From: a bacterium
Lineage (GTDB): Bacteria; Bacillota; Bacilli; Lactobacillales; Streptococcaceae
Assembly: GCA_905221435.1 (NCBI GenBank)
Contig: CAJNDD010000003.1
Span: 53,145 to 117,144 of the forward strand
Length of the DNA stretch: 64,000 nt
Direction: 5' to 3'
A program made the translations under genes and the position numbers. Each line of letters opens with the position of its first letter. Within the stretch, counting starts at the first letter, position 1. Positions 44,593-54,160 of this stretch are shown here, piece after piece. The notes beneath the pieces were generated by a model. That model ran no database searches and was not told the DNA's origin. It saw only the letters and a list, made by a program, of their open reading frames with translations.

Positions 44593-45415
44593 ACTCCCAA
44601 AAGTCGTCAAATACGGTGATTGGTAGGTGGCGTTTGTGTTGGCCTTTGTGCCACCAGTTTTCGATAGTTGCTTGGGCTTCTGGACTAACTTGCTTTCCTT
44701 CGAGGTAATCATCAATTTCATTGTAAGTGACTCCAAGTGCGACTTCGTCTGCGATACCTGGTTTTTCTTCTTCCAAATCTGCTGTTGGGATTTTTTCATA
44801 AAGGGCTGGGTCTGCACCAAGCTCCTTCAAGAGTTGCTTTCCTTGGCGTTTATTGAGGCGGTAAAGAGGGAGAATGTCTGCACCACCGTCACCAAACTTG
44901 GTAAAAAAGCCTGTGATATTTTCCGCGGCATGGTCTGTTCCAATGACGGCTCCACTATGGGCACCCGCAAGGGCATATTGGGCAATCATACGACTACGAG
45001 CCTTGATATTTCCCTTGTTAAAGTCTGAAACAGGACTTCCTGTCGCTTCGACTGCAGCTGTCATAGCATCAGCTGATTCCTTGATATTTACAACTAGACT
45101 GACATCTGGCTGGATGAAAGCAAGAGCTTTTTGAGCATCTGCTTCATCAGCTTGCACTCCGTATGGCAGGCGGACAGCGATAAATTGGTAGCTGTCATCT
45201 CCTGTCTCAGCTCGCATTTCTTCCATAGCTAATTGCGTCAAACGCCCTGCTAAGGTTGAGTCTTGTCCTCCAGAAATACCTAGTACAAAGGTTTTAAGGA
45301 AGGGGTGTTTTTTCAAGTATCTCTTTAAGAAATCAATTGAACGACGGATTTCTTCCTGGGCGTCAATCACTGGCTTGACACCTAGTTGCTGGATAATGGT
45401 CTCTTGCAAACTCAT
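44591..45415 (-). CDS. nadE: NH3-dependent NAD synthetase
   Basis: 274 residues with the ATP pyrophosphatase P-loop [13 protein letters not shown] (~45-57) and [26 protein letters not shown]. Converts nicotinate adenine dinucleotide to NAD with ammonia; no glutaminase domain. Overlaps pncB by four bases, forming a salvage operon. Confidence 0.97.
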   Translation of the reverse strand: MSLQETIIQQLGVKPVIDAQEEIRRSIDFLKRYLKKHPFLKTFVLGISGGQDSTLAGRLTQLAMEEMRAETGDDSYQFIAVRLPYGVQADEADAQKALAFIQPDVSLVVNIKESADAMTAAVEATGSPVSDFNKGNIKARSRMIAQYALAGAHSGAVIGTDHAAENITGFFTKFGDGGADILPLYRLNKRQGKQLLKELGADPALYEKIPTADLEEEKPGIADEVALGVTYNEIDDYLEGKQVSPEAQATIENWWHKGQHKRHLPITVFDDFWE

Positions 45416-46872
45416 TCTTCTTCTCCTTCACCAAGGGCTTCTTTGCGCATCTTGTCAATCAAGTCCATTTTGTCCTGCCAAATATCACGCGCCAAGTCTA
45501 CTGGGTAATGTTGCGGATTGAGTACCCGTTTATACTCATCCCAAAGCTTGTCAAATTCCTTACGGGCATAATCCTGAATCTCAGTCAAACTAGGCAAGCT
45601 GTAAACTAATGTTCCTTCTTTGAAGATGTCCACCAAGAGAGGAACAGCATCAAAATTACGAACGGTCTTCTTGATGTAAGTATATGTCGGATGGAACATT
45701 TTGATTTCTGTCATGCTGGCAACATCCACACCGTCATAGGTGATGTAGTCACCTTCTGACTTACCTTTTTCACGACTGGTAATGCGCCATACCTGTTTCT
45801 TACCTGGCGTAGACACTTTTTCCGCATTATTAGACAGTTTGATGGTATTACGCATCTGACCATTCTCATCTTCGATAGCCACAATCTTATATACTGCCCC
45901 AAGAGCTGGCTGATCATAGGCTGTAATCAGCTTGGTTCCCACACCCCAGACATCAATCTTGGCCTTTTGCATCTTGAGGTTGAGAATAGTATTTTCATCA
46001 AGGTCATTAGAAGCATAGATCTTAGCCTTTGTAAATCCAGCCTCATCTAACTGTTGGCGAACTTTCTTGGAAATGTAGGCAATATCCCCTGAGTCGATAC
46101 GAACACCTTTAAAGTTAATCTTATCTCCCAACTCACGCGCCACCTGAATGGCAGCTGGCACACCGATACGAAGCGTATCATAAGTATCTACTAGAAAGAC
46201 ACAGTCACGATGGGTTGCCGCATAGGCCTTGAAGGCTTCATAGTCGTTTCCATAAACCTGTACCAAGGCATGGGCATGAGTCCCCAATACTGGAATACCA
46301 AAGAGCTTCCCTGCTCGCACGTTGCTAGTTCCGTTGGCTCCACCAATCACGGCTGCGCGTGTTCCCCAGATAGCTGCATCCATTTCTTGCGCACGACGTG
46401 TCCCGAACTCCATCAAGGGTTCATCCTCAATGACCGAACGAATACGTGCTGCCTTGGTCGCTATCAAGGTTTGAAAGTTAACGATGTTTAAGAGAGCCGT
46501 TTCAACCAATTGACATTGGGCTAGAGGACCTTCCACCTGTACAATCGGTTCATTGGCAAAAACCAAGTCCCCTTCCTGGGCAGAACGAACCGTCAACTCC
46601 AACTTGAGATTGCGGAGGTAGTCTAAGAACGCCCCATGATAGCCTAGCGACTCTAAGTAGTCGATATCACTATCTGAAAAGCGCAAGTCTTTAAGATAAT
46701 GTACAATTCTTTCCAAACCAGCGAAAACTGCATAACCATTGTTAAACGGTTGCTGGCGGAAATAAACTTCAAAGACCGCCTTTTTATTGTGAATCCCTTG
46801 GTCAAAGTAAACTTGCATCATATTGATCTGGTACAAGTCCGTGTGCAATGTCAAACTATCATCTGGATACAT
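45412..46872 (-). CDS. pncB: Nicotinate phosphoribosyltransferase
   Basis: 486 residues, NAPRTase family: [17 protein letters not shown] start, catalytic-loop [19 protein letters not shown] (~157-175) and [13 protein letters not shown] (~260). First step of nicotinate salvage to NAD, feeding NadE downstream. ATG 46872 follows GGAAGAAGG. Confidence 0.96.
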   Translation of the reverse strand: MYPDDSLTLHTDLYQINMMQVYFDQGIHNKKAVFEVYFRQQPFNNGYAVFAGLERIVHYLKDLRFSDSDIDYLESLGYHGAFLDYLRNLKLELTVRSAQEGDLVFANEPIVQVEGPLAQCQLVETALLNIVNFQTLIATKAARIRSVIEDEPLMEFGTRRAQEMDAAIWGTRAAVIGGANGTSNVRAGKLFGIPVLGTHAHALVQVYGNDYEAFKAYAATHRDCVFLVDTYDTLRIGVPAAIQVARELGDKINFKGVRIDSGDIAYISKKVRQQLDEAGFTKAKIYASNDLDENTILNLKMQKAKIDVWGVGTKLITAYDQPALGAVYKIVAIEDENGQMRNTIKLSNNAEKVSTPGKKQVWRITSREKGKSEGDYITYDGVDVASMTEIKMFHPTYTYIKKTVRNFDAVPLLVDIFKEGTLVYSLPSLTEIQDYARKEFDKLWDEYKRVLNPQHYPVDLARDIWQDKMDLIDKMRKEALGEGEEE

Positions 46873-46988
46873 CTGTTTTCCTTCTTCCTACTTTACAAAG
46901 GTATGAACGTATTCTACCACTTTCACACCATCCGATAAATTAGTACTATTATAACACATTTTACTGAGATTGATAAAAAGCTAACAAG

Positions 46989-47477
46989 CTATTCTCCATT
47001 CTCAAGTTCATCCATATCTTGCTCAAACTTTTTTTGGGCCCATTCGCCATAACTTTTAAGCCCGAGATTACCGATAAAAACCCAAGGAAGGTAAATAACA
47101 TAAGTAATGACCCAAGCAGACAAGTATTTAAAGTTCAAAGGATTGTGCTGATAAATTTCGATATTGAATTGATAATTCTGCAACATCAAGAGAGTTGTAA
47201 TAGCGAGAGTCACCAGCAAACACCCTACAATCGTAAAATGAAAACGACTATAGTAGGTCACTCCAAGTTGTCGTGCACGATTGAAAAAGAAGAAAATTCC
47301 TAAAAGAAGGGTAACCAGAAGAATATTAGGATTAAAAAGAGCAGGTGCTAATACAGCCACCAAGTAACTTGGTAGAATGAGCCCGATAAACACATGAAAA
47401 GACTCTGTCCCAGCCTTGTTGATCAGTTGCTCTTCTCTTTCGTCTAATAATTGATAATAAAAAAATCTATTTTTCAT
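46989..47477 (-). CDS. DUF3278-like membrane protein
   Basis: 162 residues: DEREEQLINKAGTESF near the N-terminus, then four hydrophobic segments and a charged tail. This shape is common in streptococcal three-gene clusters with a small XRE regulator. Function unknown. Its start ATG lies inside the last codons of the upstream membrane-protein gene, so translation is coupled. Confidence 0.7.
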   Translation of the reverse strand: MKNRFFYYQLLDEREEQLINKAGTESFHVFIGLILPSYLVAVLAPALFNPNILLVTLLLGIFFFFNRARQLGVTYYSRFHFTIVGCLLVTLAITTLLMLQNYQFNIEIYQHNPLNFKYLSAWVITYVIYLPWVFIGNLGLKSYGEWAQKKFEQDMDELENGE

Positions 47478-47940
47478 CTTCTTCCTCCCAAACTTGCTGA
47501 TTTCTGCGATTCAAGTATAGGATAACTCTATCCATAGAATAACTCCCAACGAGATAGATGATAACTGCTAGAACCACTTTTAGGGAGTACTTCCAAGTCA
47601 ATAGATTGACTAGTTCCTCGCGATTGCCTACGATATCAACCAATAAAATCACTATAGAAAATCCCAAAGCAGATAAAACTCTTTCTTTTCCAGTATTCTC
47701 AACAATATCCCGAATATCAATTCCTACATACATGCGGCGAATAATGGCATACAAACCAACTCCGAACAATAAAAGTAATTCTGGCAAATAGGACAGAAGT
47801 GTTAAATTGAAAATATAAACTTTGGCAAAAATTTCCAGTGCCAAAAATAGGTACATTCCCAAAAGAATTTCTCCTGAAATCTTTCCATCCAATTTTTCCG
47901 TACGTTCATCTTTGATCACAAGTTTTTTTCTATTTTTCAT
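47467..47940 (-). CDS. DUF6773-like membrane protein
   Basis: 157 residues: KDERTEKLDGKISGEIL then four hydrophobic segments. Ends WEEEDEK, the same seven residues as the upstream HTH protein, because both ends carry the next gene's GGAGGAAG ribosome site and start. Likely acts with the DUF3278-like protein; function unknown. Confidence 0.7.
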   Translation of the reverse strand: MKNRKKLVIKDERTEKLDGKISGEILLGMYLFLALEIFAKVYIFNLTLLSYLPELLLLFGVGLYAIIRRMYVGIDIRDIVENTGKERVLSALGFSIVILLVDIVGNREELVNLLTWKYSLKVVLAVIIYLVGSYSMDRVILYLNRRNQQVWEEEDEK

Positions 47941-48139
47941 CTTCTTCCTCCCAAAATAATTGATCTAAAGTTTTGCCTAAGCATCTGCAAATGGACTGGC
48001 AAAGGGAGAGACTAGGATTGTACTTCCCAGCTTCAATCAGACCAATAGTCTGCCTAGTAACACCCACAGCCTCTGCCAAATCCCCTTGTGTTAATTCACG
48101 CTCCACCCGAGCTAATTTTAATTTTAAATTTTTAGCCAC
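47930..48139 (-). CDS. Small XRE-family regulator (YozG-like)
   Basis: 69 residues, a bare HTH_3 domain (LARVERELTQGDLAEAVGVT, RQTIGLIEAGKYNPSL). First gene of a coupled three-gene operon with two membrane proteins, a pattern of self-regulated membrane-stress or defence loci. GGAGGACG precedes the start. Confidence 0.88.
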   Translation of the reverse strand: MAKNLKLKLARVERELTQGDLAEAVGVTRQTIGLIEAGKYNPSLSLCQSICRCLGKTLDQLFWEEEDEK

Positions 48140-48246
48140 TAGCGTCCTCCTTCAAAATTTTAAAAAGTTGCGCTTCTTTTAAAAATATTATACCATATAT
48201 CTAACTTAATGCAATATATAAATGTCATTTTGCAAGATTTTATTAA

Positions 48247-48280
48247 CAAAAAACTCTCTATCACAAAAAATAGAGAGTGT
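48247..48280 (-). terminator. Terminator of the HAD gene
   Basis: Stem ACTCTCTA / TAGAGAGT with a T-run on the minus strand (TTTTTTGTT). Confidence 0.75.
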
Positions 48281-48285
48281 TACTT

Positions 48286-48882
48286 TTAAATATAGGATTT
48301 CAAAATATCGACGACATCACTTCTTTTCTTGACCTGATAGGCCCTAATGCCCAATTTCTCAGCTGCGTTTGTATTGTCCTCAATATCGTCTAGAAAGACA
48401 CAATTTACGGGATCTAGCTGATATTTATCGAGAATCCCCTTAAACATTGCCAAATCAGGCTTTATAGCTTTTATATCACAGGATAGGACAAAGCCATCTA
48501 AAAGTTCTTTTAAGGGAGACAGTTGCTCTTCTAGCAAGTCATAAAATACCTTTGAGGTATTGGACAAGACAAAGATGTGATGCCCCTTTTTCTTTAGTTC
48601 TGACAAGACAGGAAAGACTTCCCTATAAATATCAATGTAGCTAGGCCAATTCCAGATAACTTCTTCAACCTTCTTTTGATAGCCCCTTCCAATCATCGAC
48701 ACAACTTTGAGCACCAACTCTTCTCTCGTCATGGTCCCAAGATCTAATCTTAACCAGAGCCCCGACTGAAAAATAGCTTTATCTAAAACCAAATATTCTT
48801 CCTTCGTATCCGAAACGCCTTGCAAAATCTTATCCTTGTTCCATTCTAATAAGACGTTGCCCATATCCAATATTATATCCAT
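48286..48882 (-). CDS. HAD-superfamily hydrolase, YihX-like
   Basis: 198 residues: motif I LDMGNVLLEW (Asp nucleophile; second Asp replaced by Gly-Asn as in YihX relatives), motif II FVLSNTS, motif III Lys in AIKPD, motif IV FLDDIEDN. Probably a sugar-phosphate phosphatase. GGAGG precedes ATG 48882. Confidence 0.85.
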   Translation of the reverse strand: MDIILDMGNVLLEWNKDKILQGVSDTKEEYLVLDKAIFQSGLWLRLDLGTMTREELVLKVVSMIGRGYQKKVEEVIWNWPSYIDIYREVFPVLSELKKKGHHIFVLSNTSKVFYDLLEEQLSPLKELLDGFVLSCDIKAIKPDLAMFKGILDKYQLDPVNCVFLDDIEDNTNAAEKLGIRAYQVKKRSDVVDILKSYI

Positions 48883-48941
48883 TTGTCTACCTCCTTGCTT
48901 ATGTGAAGAATTCCTCTTTGATTTATGCCTTCATATTCACC

Positions 48942-49352
48942 TTACAAATCCTTTTGGTAATAGTATCTCTGCCCTGTGTAAGGATAGTCTTGCAAAGCAA
49001 AGACTTCCTTGTAGTCATGCCTTTTATAAAAATCTGGCGCTTGAAACTGGTAAGTATTGACAAATGCAAAACGACAGTTTCGATTCTTAGCTTCATTTTC
49101 TGCCTGTTGCAATAGTTTCGAACCGATTCCTTGTCCCCGTAATTCCTCTTTCACAAACAAATATTCAATTTCCAGCCAATTTCCGAAAGTCTCAGCTACT
49201 AATCCTGCCATGAGATTGCCCTTTTCGTCTTCGACATAGAGGTTCAGTGGCTCACTTTCAGCCTCTTCTCTTTTGGAACGATTATAAGCACGAATCAGAT
49301 TTCCTATTTCGTGCGCTTTATGCGATTCCTTATTTTCCAATCTAACGTGCAT
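48942..49352 (-). CDS. GNAT acetyltransferase
   Basis: 136 residues with acetyl-CoA loop VKEELRGQGIGSKLLQ (~72-87) and C-terminal DFYKRHDYKEV. Substrate unknown. GGAGG precedes the start. Same direction as the HAD gene, 59 bases away. Confidence 0.85.
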   Translation of the reverse strand: MHVRLENKESHKAHEIGNLIRAYNRSKREEAESEPLNLYVEDEKGNLMAGLVAETFGNWLEIEYLFVKEELRGQGIGSKLLQQAENEAKNRNCRFAFVNTYQFQAPDFYKRHDYKEVFALQDYPYTGQRYYYQKDL

Positions 49353-49413
49353 CCAAACCTCCTAAAAACGATTACAGCTTGATTATAATCCTATTTCAAT
49401 AGACTGTCAAACT

Positions 49414-49444
49414 AAAAAAACTCATCAAGCAGAGTTGATGAGTT
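49414..49444 (-). terminator. Terminator of the amino-acid permease gene
   Basis: 10-bp stem (AACTCATCAA / TTGATGAGTT) with a T7 run on the minus strand. Confidence 0.85.
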
Positions 49445-49450
49445 CATGAT

Positions 49451-50815
49451 TTATTTTCTAAATTTCCACTGGCTATAAATTCCAAAAACAAGGATCCAGA
49501 TAGCAGAACCAACTGCCCCCATGAAAGTGGACTCTTGCAAAAAGAGAGTCACAAAAACAAAGATAAAAAAGAGAATGGTTAGGGGATTAAGCAAGCGATA
49601 CTGAGGCATGAGGTAGCCATCAGCCATGAAATCTTGTGACTTGCGATATTTGAGATGAGCCACCATAATCAAGATATAAATTGCGATGTAAACACCTGAT
49701 GAAGATGCCGTAATCAAAGCAAAGGCATCTGAAACACCTGGCAAAACGTTGATAAAGGCCGCTAGAGCAATTAAAATTGCTGAAGCAATGATGGCATTTT
49801 GTGGAACATTATGGCGAGAAAGAGTATCTGCCTTGATTGCTTTTAAGAATCGATTGGGCGAATCATGGGCAATCTGGTAGAGGTGTCGCCCTGTTGAATA
49901 GAGGGTTGAATTAAGAGCAGATGCTGCCGATGTTAAGACAACGAAATTAATCAAAGCCGCTGCCCACTTGATCCCTGCCAGTTCAAAGACCGTTACAAAT
50001 GGTGAATCTGAAGAAGCAAGTTCTCTCCAGGGAATGATAGACATAATGGCTAATAGGGCTCCACCATAGAAGAAGACAATTCGGAGGGGAATTTCCTTAA
50101 CTGCTTTTGGCAAAACCTGACGAGGATTCTTTGTTTCAGAAGTTGTCACTCCGATAAACTCAATCATCAGATAGGCAAAAAATACCATTTGAAAGGCCAT
50201 GACAAAGTTCATAACACCGTTTGGAAAAAGAGAGAACTGATTGCTGATATTTGCCAGACTTGCAGCACCATGCGGTGTCTCAAATCCAGTTAAAACCATA
50301 AAGGCTCCCGTTGCAATCATAGCTAAAATAGCCACAATTTTAACCATAGCAAACCAAAACTCGACTTCTCCAAAGAGCTTAACCGCAATCAGATTGACTA
50401 AAGCCAAAATCGTTAAAAAGACAATCTGAATCAACCAACTAGGCCAAGAAGGAAACCAAAACTGAACATAATGCGAGATCGCAGTGATTTCTGCCATACC
50501 GATAAAGACGACAGACAACCAATAAGACCAAACTGAGAAATAGCCCCAACCTTTACCCAAATGACGGGTGATAAAATTGATAAAGGTATGTTGTTCTGGA
50601 TCCTGATACAGCATCTCTCCAACAGCCCTCATCATCAAAAACATAAAGGCTCCTGTAATCATATAAATCAGGATGATAGAAGGGCCTGTCAGGCTGATAG
50701 AGCGACCGGCACCTAGGAAAAGACCTGTTCCGATTGTTCCCGCAATAGCCATCACCTGAACATGGCGATTGGTTAATCCACGCTCCATCTTATTTTTTTT
50801 CTTATTTTCACTCAT
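49451..50815 (-). CDS. APC-family amino-acid permease (AroP/LysP/ProY type)
   Basis: 454 residues, twelve membrane segments, with the family signature GTIGTGLFLGAG in TM1 and the conserved GEMLYQ / EFIGVTTSETKNP loops. Amino acid-proton symporter; substrate not readable from sequence. ATG 50815 with AGGAG upstream (in-frame codons to 50836 are weaker). Confidence 0.93.
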   Translation of the reverse strand: MSENKKKNKMERGLTNRHVQVMAIAGTIGTGLFLGAGRSISLTGPSIILIYMITGAFMFLMMRAVGEMLYQDPEQHTFINFITRHLGKGWGYFSVWSYWLSVVFIGMAEITAISHYVQFWFPSWPSWLIQIVFLTILALVNLIAVKLFGEVEFWFAMVKIVAILAMIATGAFMVLTGFETPHGAASLANISNQFSLFPNGVMNFVMAFQMVFFAYLMIEFIGVTTSETKNPRQVLPKAVKEIPLRIVFFYGGALLAIMSIIPWRELASSDSPFVTVFELAGIKWAAALINFVVLTSAASALNSTLYSTGRHLYQIAHDSPNRFLKAIKADTLSRHNVPQNAIIASAILIALAAFINVLPGVSDAFALITASSSGVYIAIYILIMVAHLKYRKSQDFMADGYLMPQYRLLNPLTILFFIFVFVTLFLQESTFMGAVGSAIWILVFGIYSQWKFRK

Positions 50816-50852
50816 ATAGTCTCCTATTTTATTCAAAAAACCAAAAAGGAGT

Positions 50853-50884
50853 TGAGCAAGTCAAAGCCTCTACTACTCCTTTTT
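50853..50884 (-). terminator. Terminator of greA
   Basis: Stem AAAAGGAGT / ACTCCTTTTT with long loop and a T5 run on the minus strand. Confidence 0.6.
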
Positions 50885-50892
50885 CATTCTAT

Positions 50893-51375
50893 TTAGGCTG
50901 TTTTTTCAACCTTTAAGATTTTGACATCATAGCTACCAACTGGTGTCTCGATGGTCGCTGTATCACCAGTCTTCTTGCCGATCAAGGCTTGTCCAATTGG
51001 GCTCTCATTCGAAACCTTACCAGCAAAAGCATCTGCACCTGCAGAACCGACGATGATATAGACTTCTTCGTCATCTTCCCCGATTTCTCGGATTGTTACA
51101 GTCTTACCGATAGCTACCTCATCTTGGGCAACTGCATCGCTATTAACGATTTCAGCATAGCGAATTTTTGTTTCTAAACTTGAAATTTGTCCTTCAACAA
51201 AAGCTTGCTCATCCTTAGCTGCTTCATACTCACTGTTTTCTGAAAGATCGCCATATGAACGAGCGATTTTGATACGTTCTACCACTTCAGGACGACGAAC
51301 GAGTTTCAACTCCTCTAATTCTTTTTCTAGTTTTTCCTTCTCTTCAAGGGTCATTGGGTAAGTTTTTTCTGCCAT
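50893..51375 (-). CDS. greA: Transcript cleavage factor GreA
   Basis: 160 residues: N-terminal coiled coil with the two tip acids ([16 protein letters not shown]) and C-terminal FKBP-like domain. Rescues backtracked RNA polymerase. Start set at ATG 51375 (MAEKTYPMT), the usual GreA start; the in-frame codons to 51384 have no better site. Confidence 0.96.
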   Translation of the reverse strand: MAEKTYPMTLEEKEKLEKELEELKLVRRPEVVERIKIARSYGDLSENSEYEAAKDEQAFVEGQISSLETKIRYAEIVNSDAVAQDEVAIGKTVTIREIGEDDEEVYIIVGSAGADAFAGKVSNESPIGQALIGKKTGDTATIETPVGSYDVKILKVEKTA

Positions 51376-51406
51376 TTTTCTCAACTTTCTTTTCTTAATT
51401 TGTTTT

Positions 51407-51440
51407 TAAAACAAAATTATGTGGAAAACCACATAATTTT
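51407..51440 (-). terminator. Terminator of mltG
   Basis: 12-bp perfect stem (AAAATTATGTGG / CCACATAATTTT), beginning at the mltG stop codon, with a T-rich end. Confidence 0.85.
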
Positions 51441-53103
51441 AGTTTGAACTACTTGATTGGGTTAGTTTGCTATTGATATGTTCTGCAACGTTTTGATCGT
51501 GTTCTTCTTTGGTAGTTGCGAAGTACACTTTACCGTCTTCGACATTGGCTACAAAGTATAAGTAGTCACTCTTTGTCTGATTTACACTTGCTTCGATGGC
51601 ATCCAGACTTGGACTGTCTACTGGTCCAGGCATGAGCCCGAGGTGTGTGTAAACGTTGTATGGTGAATCAATCGTTGTATCAATTCCAGCGTCATCTGCT
51701 AAACTAATCTTTTGACCAAGTTTTCCTTGAGCATATAGGATAGCGATATTACTTTGAAGTGGCATACCGAGATTCAAGCGGTTATAGAAAACACCTGCAA
51801 TTTTCTTTCGGTCTTCTGTATTAGCACCTTCTTTTTCAACAAGAGAAGCGATGCTGAGTAATTCATTGACTGTCAGATTCTTTTCTTTAATTGAGGCGTA
51901 ATATGATGACATGGTCTTATCCATCGCAGCCACCATCTCATCAATCAAACTTTCAACAGTTGTGCTGTCTTTGATCGTATAGGTCGCTGGGAAAAGGTAG
52001 CCTTCAAGACGATAACGAACGCCACTGTCTTTTGTTGGAAGACTTCCAAGTAGGTTTGGATACTTGGCTACTAATTGTGAGATAAAGGTCTCATCTTGAG
52101 CTTTTGCCAAGAAAGCATCCGCAGTAAGAGGTTCTTTAAATTCACCTTGAAGTTGTCCTACTGTTTGAGCGATTTGCTCTATTGTATAGCCTTCTGGAAT
52201 TGTCAAGTTTGCAAGAACAGGTGCCTGAGCTTCAGGAGTCCCACCTTTTTGCAATTCTTGAATCAACTCATCCGTACTCATACTCTTCTTCAAGTTGTAA
52301 TAACCTGATTTTAAGTCTGCGCCCTTATATTTAGCATAAAAGCTAAAGATAAGTCCATGTTTAACCAGACCAGATTTTTCCAAAGTGCTCCCAATTTCTT
52401 GAACGTTTGCACCGTCTGGGATTTGAAGCGTTACGTAGTCCTTAGAGCTCGCATCAACAGGTTTCAAAGATTCTTGAACATAACCATAACCAAAGAAGCC
52501 ACCAATGCCTCCAAGCACTAGAAGAACTAGGAAAGTAAGCAAGCAACCTTTAGCTTTTGATTTCTTCTTTTTCTTAGCTGGTTTTGCCCCTTCGCGACGA
52601 CTGCGACGAGAACGATCTGTTTGGTCACCAGTACCTTCGGATGAGCTAGTTTCCTCATTCTCCACAAGCGGAGATACCGCTACTTCTACCTTATCTGCAG
52701 TCTTATACGAAACTGCTATCTTTGTTGTTACTTCATTAAAAGATTTTTCATCTTCTTTAGGTTCTACTGATTCAATTCCAACTGGAGCAACTTTTTCTAG
52801 ATTTGGATTTTCCTGTTCTAGTGATACCGGCTCACTTAGTTCAGAATCTCTGCGTGGTAACACAGTAGGAGCCTTTTTTAGAACGTCCCCTACAGAAGCT
52901 AAAGAATCACCATCCGCATCTTCAGTAGAGTCCTCTATTTCCAAATCAGAAAAAGTAGAAGGAGTATCATTCTGGATAGGAGGAACGAAAGTCGCTGCAT
53001 CTTCCTCTCCAGTCCTCCGTTCTCTTTCTCGTGCTCTTTCTAAATCACGTAAAATCTGCTCTTTGAAGCTTAATTTTTCTTCTTCTCTTGATTTTTCGGT
53101 CAA
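51439..53103 (-). CDS. mltG: Endolytic transglycosylase MltG
   Basis: 554 residues: a long acidic cytoplasmic N-terminus (~1-175), basic stretch KPAKKKKKSKAKG, one TM (~187-207), LysM-like domain (~215-280) and YceG catalytic domain with ASLVEKEGANTEDRKKIAGV (catalytic Glu). Cuts nascent glycan strands during peripheral wall growth. The start is TTG 53103 with AGGAGG at the right distance; no closer ATG fits. Confidence 0.95.
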   Translation of the reverse strand: MTEKSREEEKLSFKEQILRDLERARERERRTGEEDAATFVPPIQNDTPSTFSDLEIEDSTEDADGDSLASVGDVLKKAPTVLPRRDSELSEPVSLEQENPNLEKVAPVGIESVEPKEDEKSFNEVTTKIAVSYKTADKVEVAVSPLVENEETSSSEGTGDQTDRSRRSRREGAKPAKKKKKSKAKGCLLTFLVLLVLGGIGGFFGYGYVQESLKPVDASSKDYVTLQIPDGANVQEIGSTLEKSGLVKHGLIFSFYAKYKGADLKSGYYNLKKSMSTDELIQELQKGGTPEAQAPVLANLTIPEGYTIEQIAQTVGQLQGEFKEPLTADAFLAKAQDETFISQLVAKYPNLLGSLPTKDSGVRYRLEGYLFPATYTIKDSTTVESLIDEMVAAMDKTMSSYYASIKEKNLTVNELLSIASLVEKEGANTEDRKKIAGVFYNRLNLGMPLQSNIAILYAQGKLGQKISLADDAGIDTTIDSPYNVYTHLGLMPGPVDSPSLDAIEASVNQTKSDYLYFVANVEDGKVYFATTKEEHDQNVAEHINSKLTQSSSSN

Positions 53104-53183
53104 AAGTATTACCTCCTTGTTGACAATCCATAATATTATATCTCAAAAATCGCAGAAAAGCAACCAACTAGGGCATTCCCTAG

Positions 53184-53687
53184 CTAGTTTTCTTTATTTT
53201 CAGGCTGCCAGACCATATCATACCACGTTTCCCCAGCAAAGCTTGACTGGGATATTCCTTCATTAACAAATCCATGTTTTTCGTAATAGGCGATAAGATA
53301 ATCATGACAGGTCAGGTTAATGCCTTCTCTTTCGTGTTCCAAAGCGACTTCTTTTAGAGCCTTTAATAGTCTTTTCCCCACTCCCAAAGCTTGCGCTTCC
53401 TTAGCTATGGAGAGACAGGTCACAGAAATATAACCTCCAGGTTGATGGCTATAGTCTTTTATTTCTTCTGTAAAGGACTCATCTTGCAAATGGCTGTGTG
53501 GGACGACTGGACCTTCGATATAACCAAGAATACGCCCCTCCTTTTCAGCCACGAGAAAACTAGTCTGAATTTCCCGCAAATGCGCCTCAAAGACCGAACG
53601 AGGAATGGCTTCCTCAAGAGAGAAATTCTCCAGCTCTATCTCTAAAATCCGCTCCAAATCTGAAAATCTTGCTTGTCTGATTTTCAT
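53184..53687 (-). CDS. GNAT acetyltransferase (second of a tandem pair)
   Basis: 167 residues beginning MKIRQARFSDLERILEIE, acetyl-CoA loop SIAKEAQALGVGKRLLKAL (~93-111). Overlaps the preceding GNAT gene by four bases (ATGA) with AGGAGGG upstream. The two share the RQAxxSDLExxLxIExxxxSLEEA start, so they arose by duplication. Substrate unknown. Confidence 0.87.
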   Translation of the reverse strand: MKIRQARFSDLERILEIELENFSLEEAIPRSVFEAHLREIQTSFLVAEKEGRILGYIEGPVVPHSHLQDESFTEEIKDYSHQPGGYISVTCLSIAKEAQALGVGKRLLKALKEVALEHEREGINLTCHDYLIAYYEKHGFVNEGISQSSFAGETWYDMVWQPENKEN

Positions 53688-54151
53688 ATTCCCTCCTGAT
53701 AAAAGGGATTTTCCCAAATCAGATACCATTCAGAACCACTGCCATAATGACTCTCGGTCACTTCTTCTTCAACAAAGCCATTCATTTCAAAATATGATAG
53801 TAGTTCATCAGGACTCTGCAAAAGAATACCTTGATAATCTAGTTCGACTGTCACCTGTTTCAAGGCTGCAAGAAGAAGAGTTCCCAACCCCTGTCCCCAA
53901 TGGTCAGGATGAATGGTCAAGGATTTTACTTCTATCCATTTGGAATGAATAGACTGAGCTTCTCCTAAAATATAGCCCACGAGCTGATTTTCATCCCCAG
54001 CTACAAGAAAGGTACCCGCAGTCTTGCGGATACTCTCTTCTAAGGATTGGCGGCTAAATGCCTCTTCTAACGAAGGATTGGCTTCTTCAATCGCCAACAT
54101 TTCTTCTAAATCTGATAGGGTAGCTTGCCTTATTGTGATTGGAATTTCCAT
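53684..54151 (-). CDS. GNAT acetyltransferase (first of a tandem pair)
   Basis: 155 residues, acetyl-CoA loop HPDHWGQGLGTLLLAAL (~80-96). Lies between murC and its paralogue in a wall-related cluster; also present there in pneumococcus. Substrate unknown. Confidence 0.87.
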   Translation of the reverse strand: MEIPITIRQATLSDLEEMLAIEEANPSLEEAFSRQSLEESIRKTAGTFLVAGDENQLVGYILGEAQSIHSKWIEVKSLTIHPDHWGQGLGTLLLAALKQVTVELDYQGILLQSPDELLSYFEMNGFVEEEVTESHYGSGSEWYLIWENPFYQEGI

Positions 54152-54160
54152 CTGTTTTCC

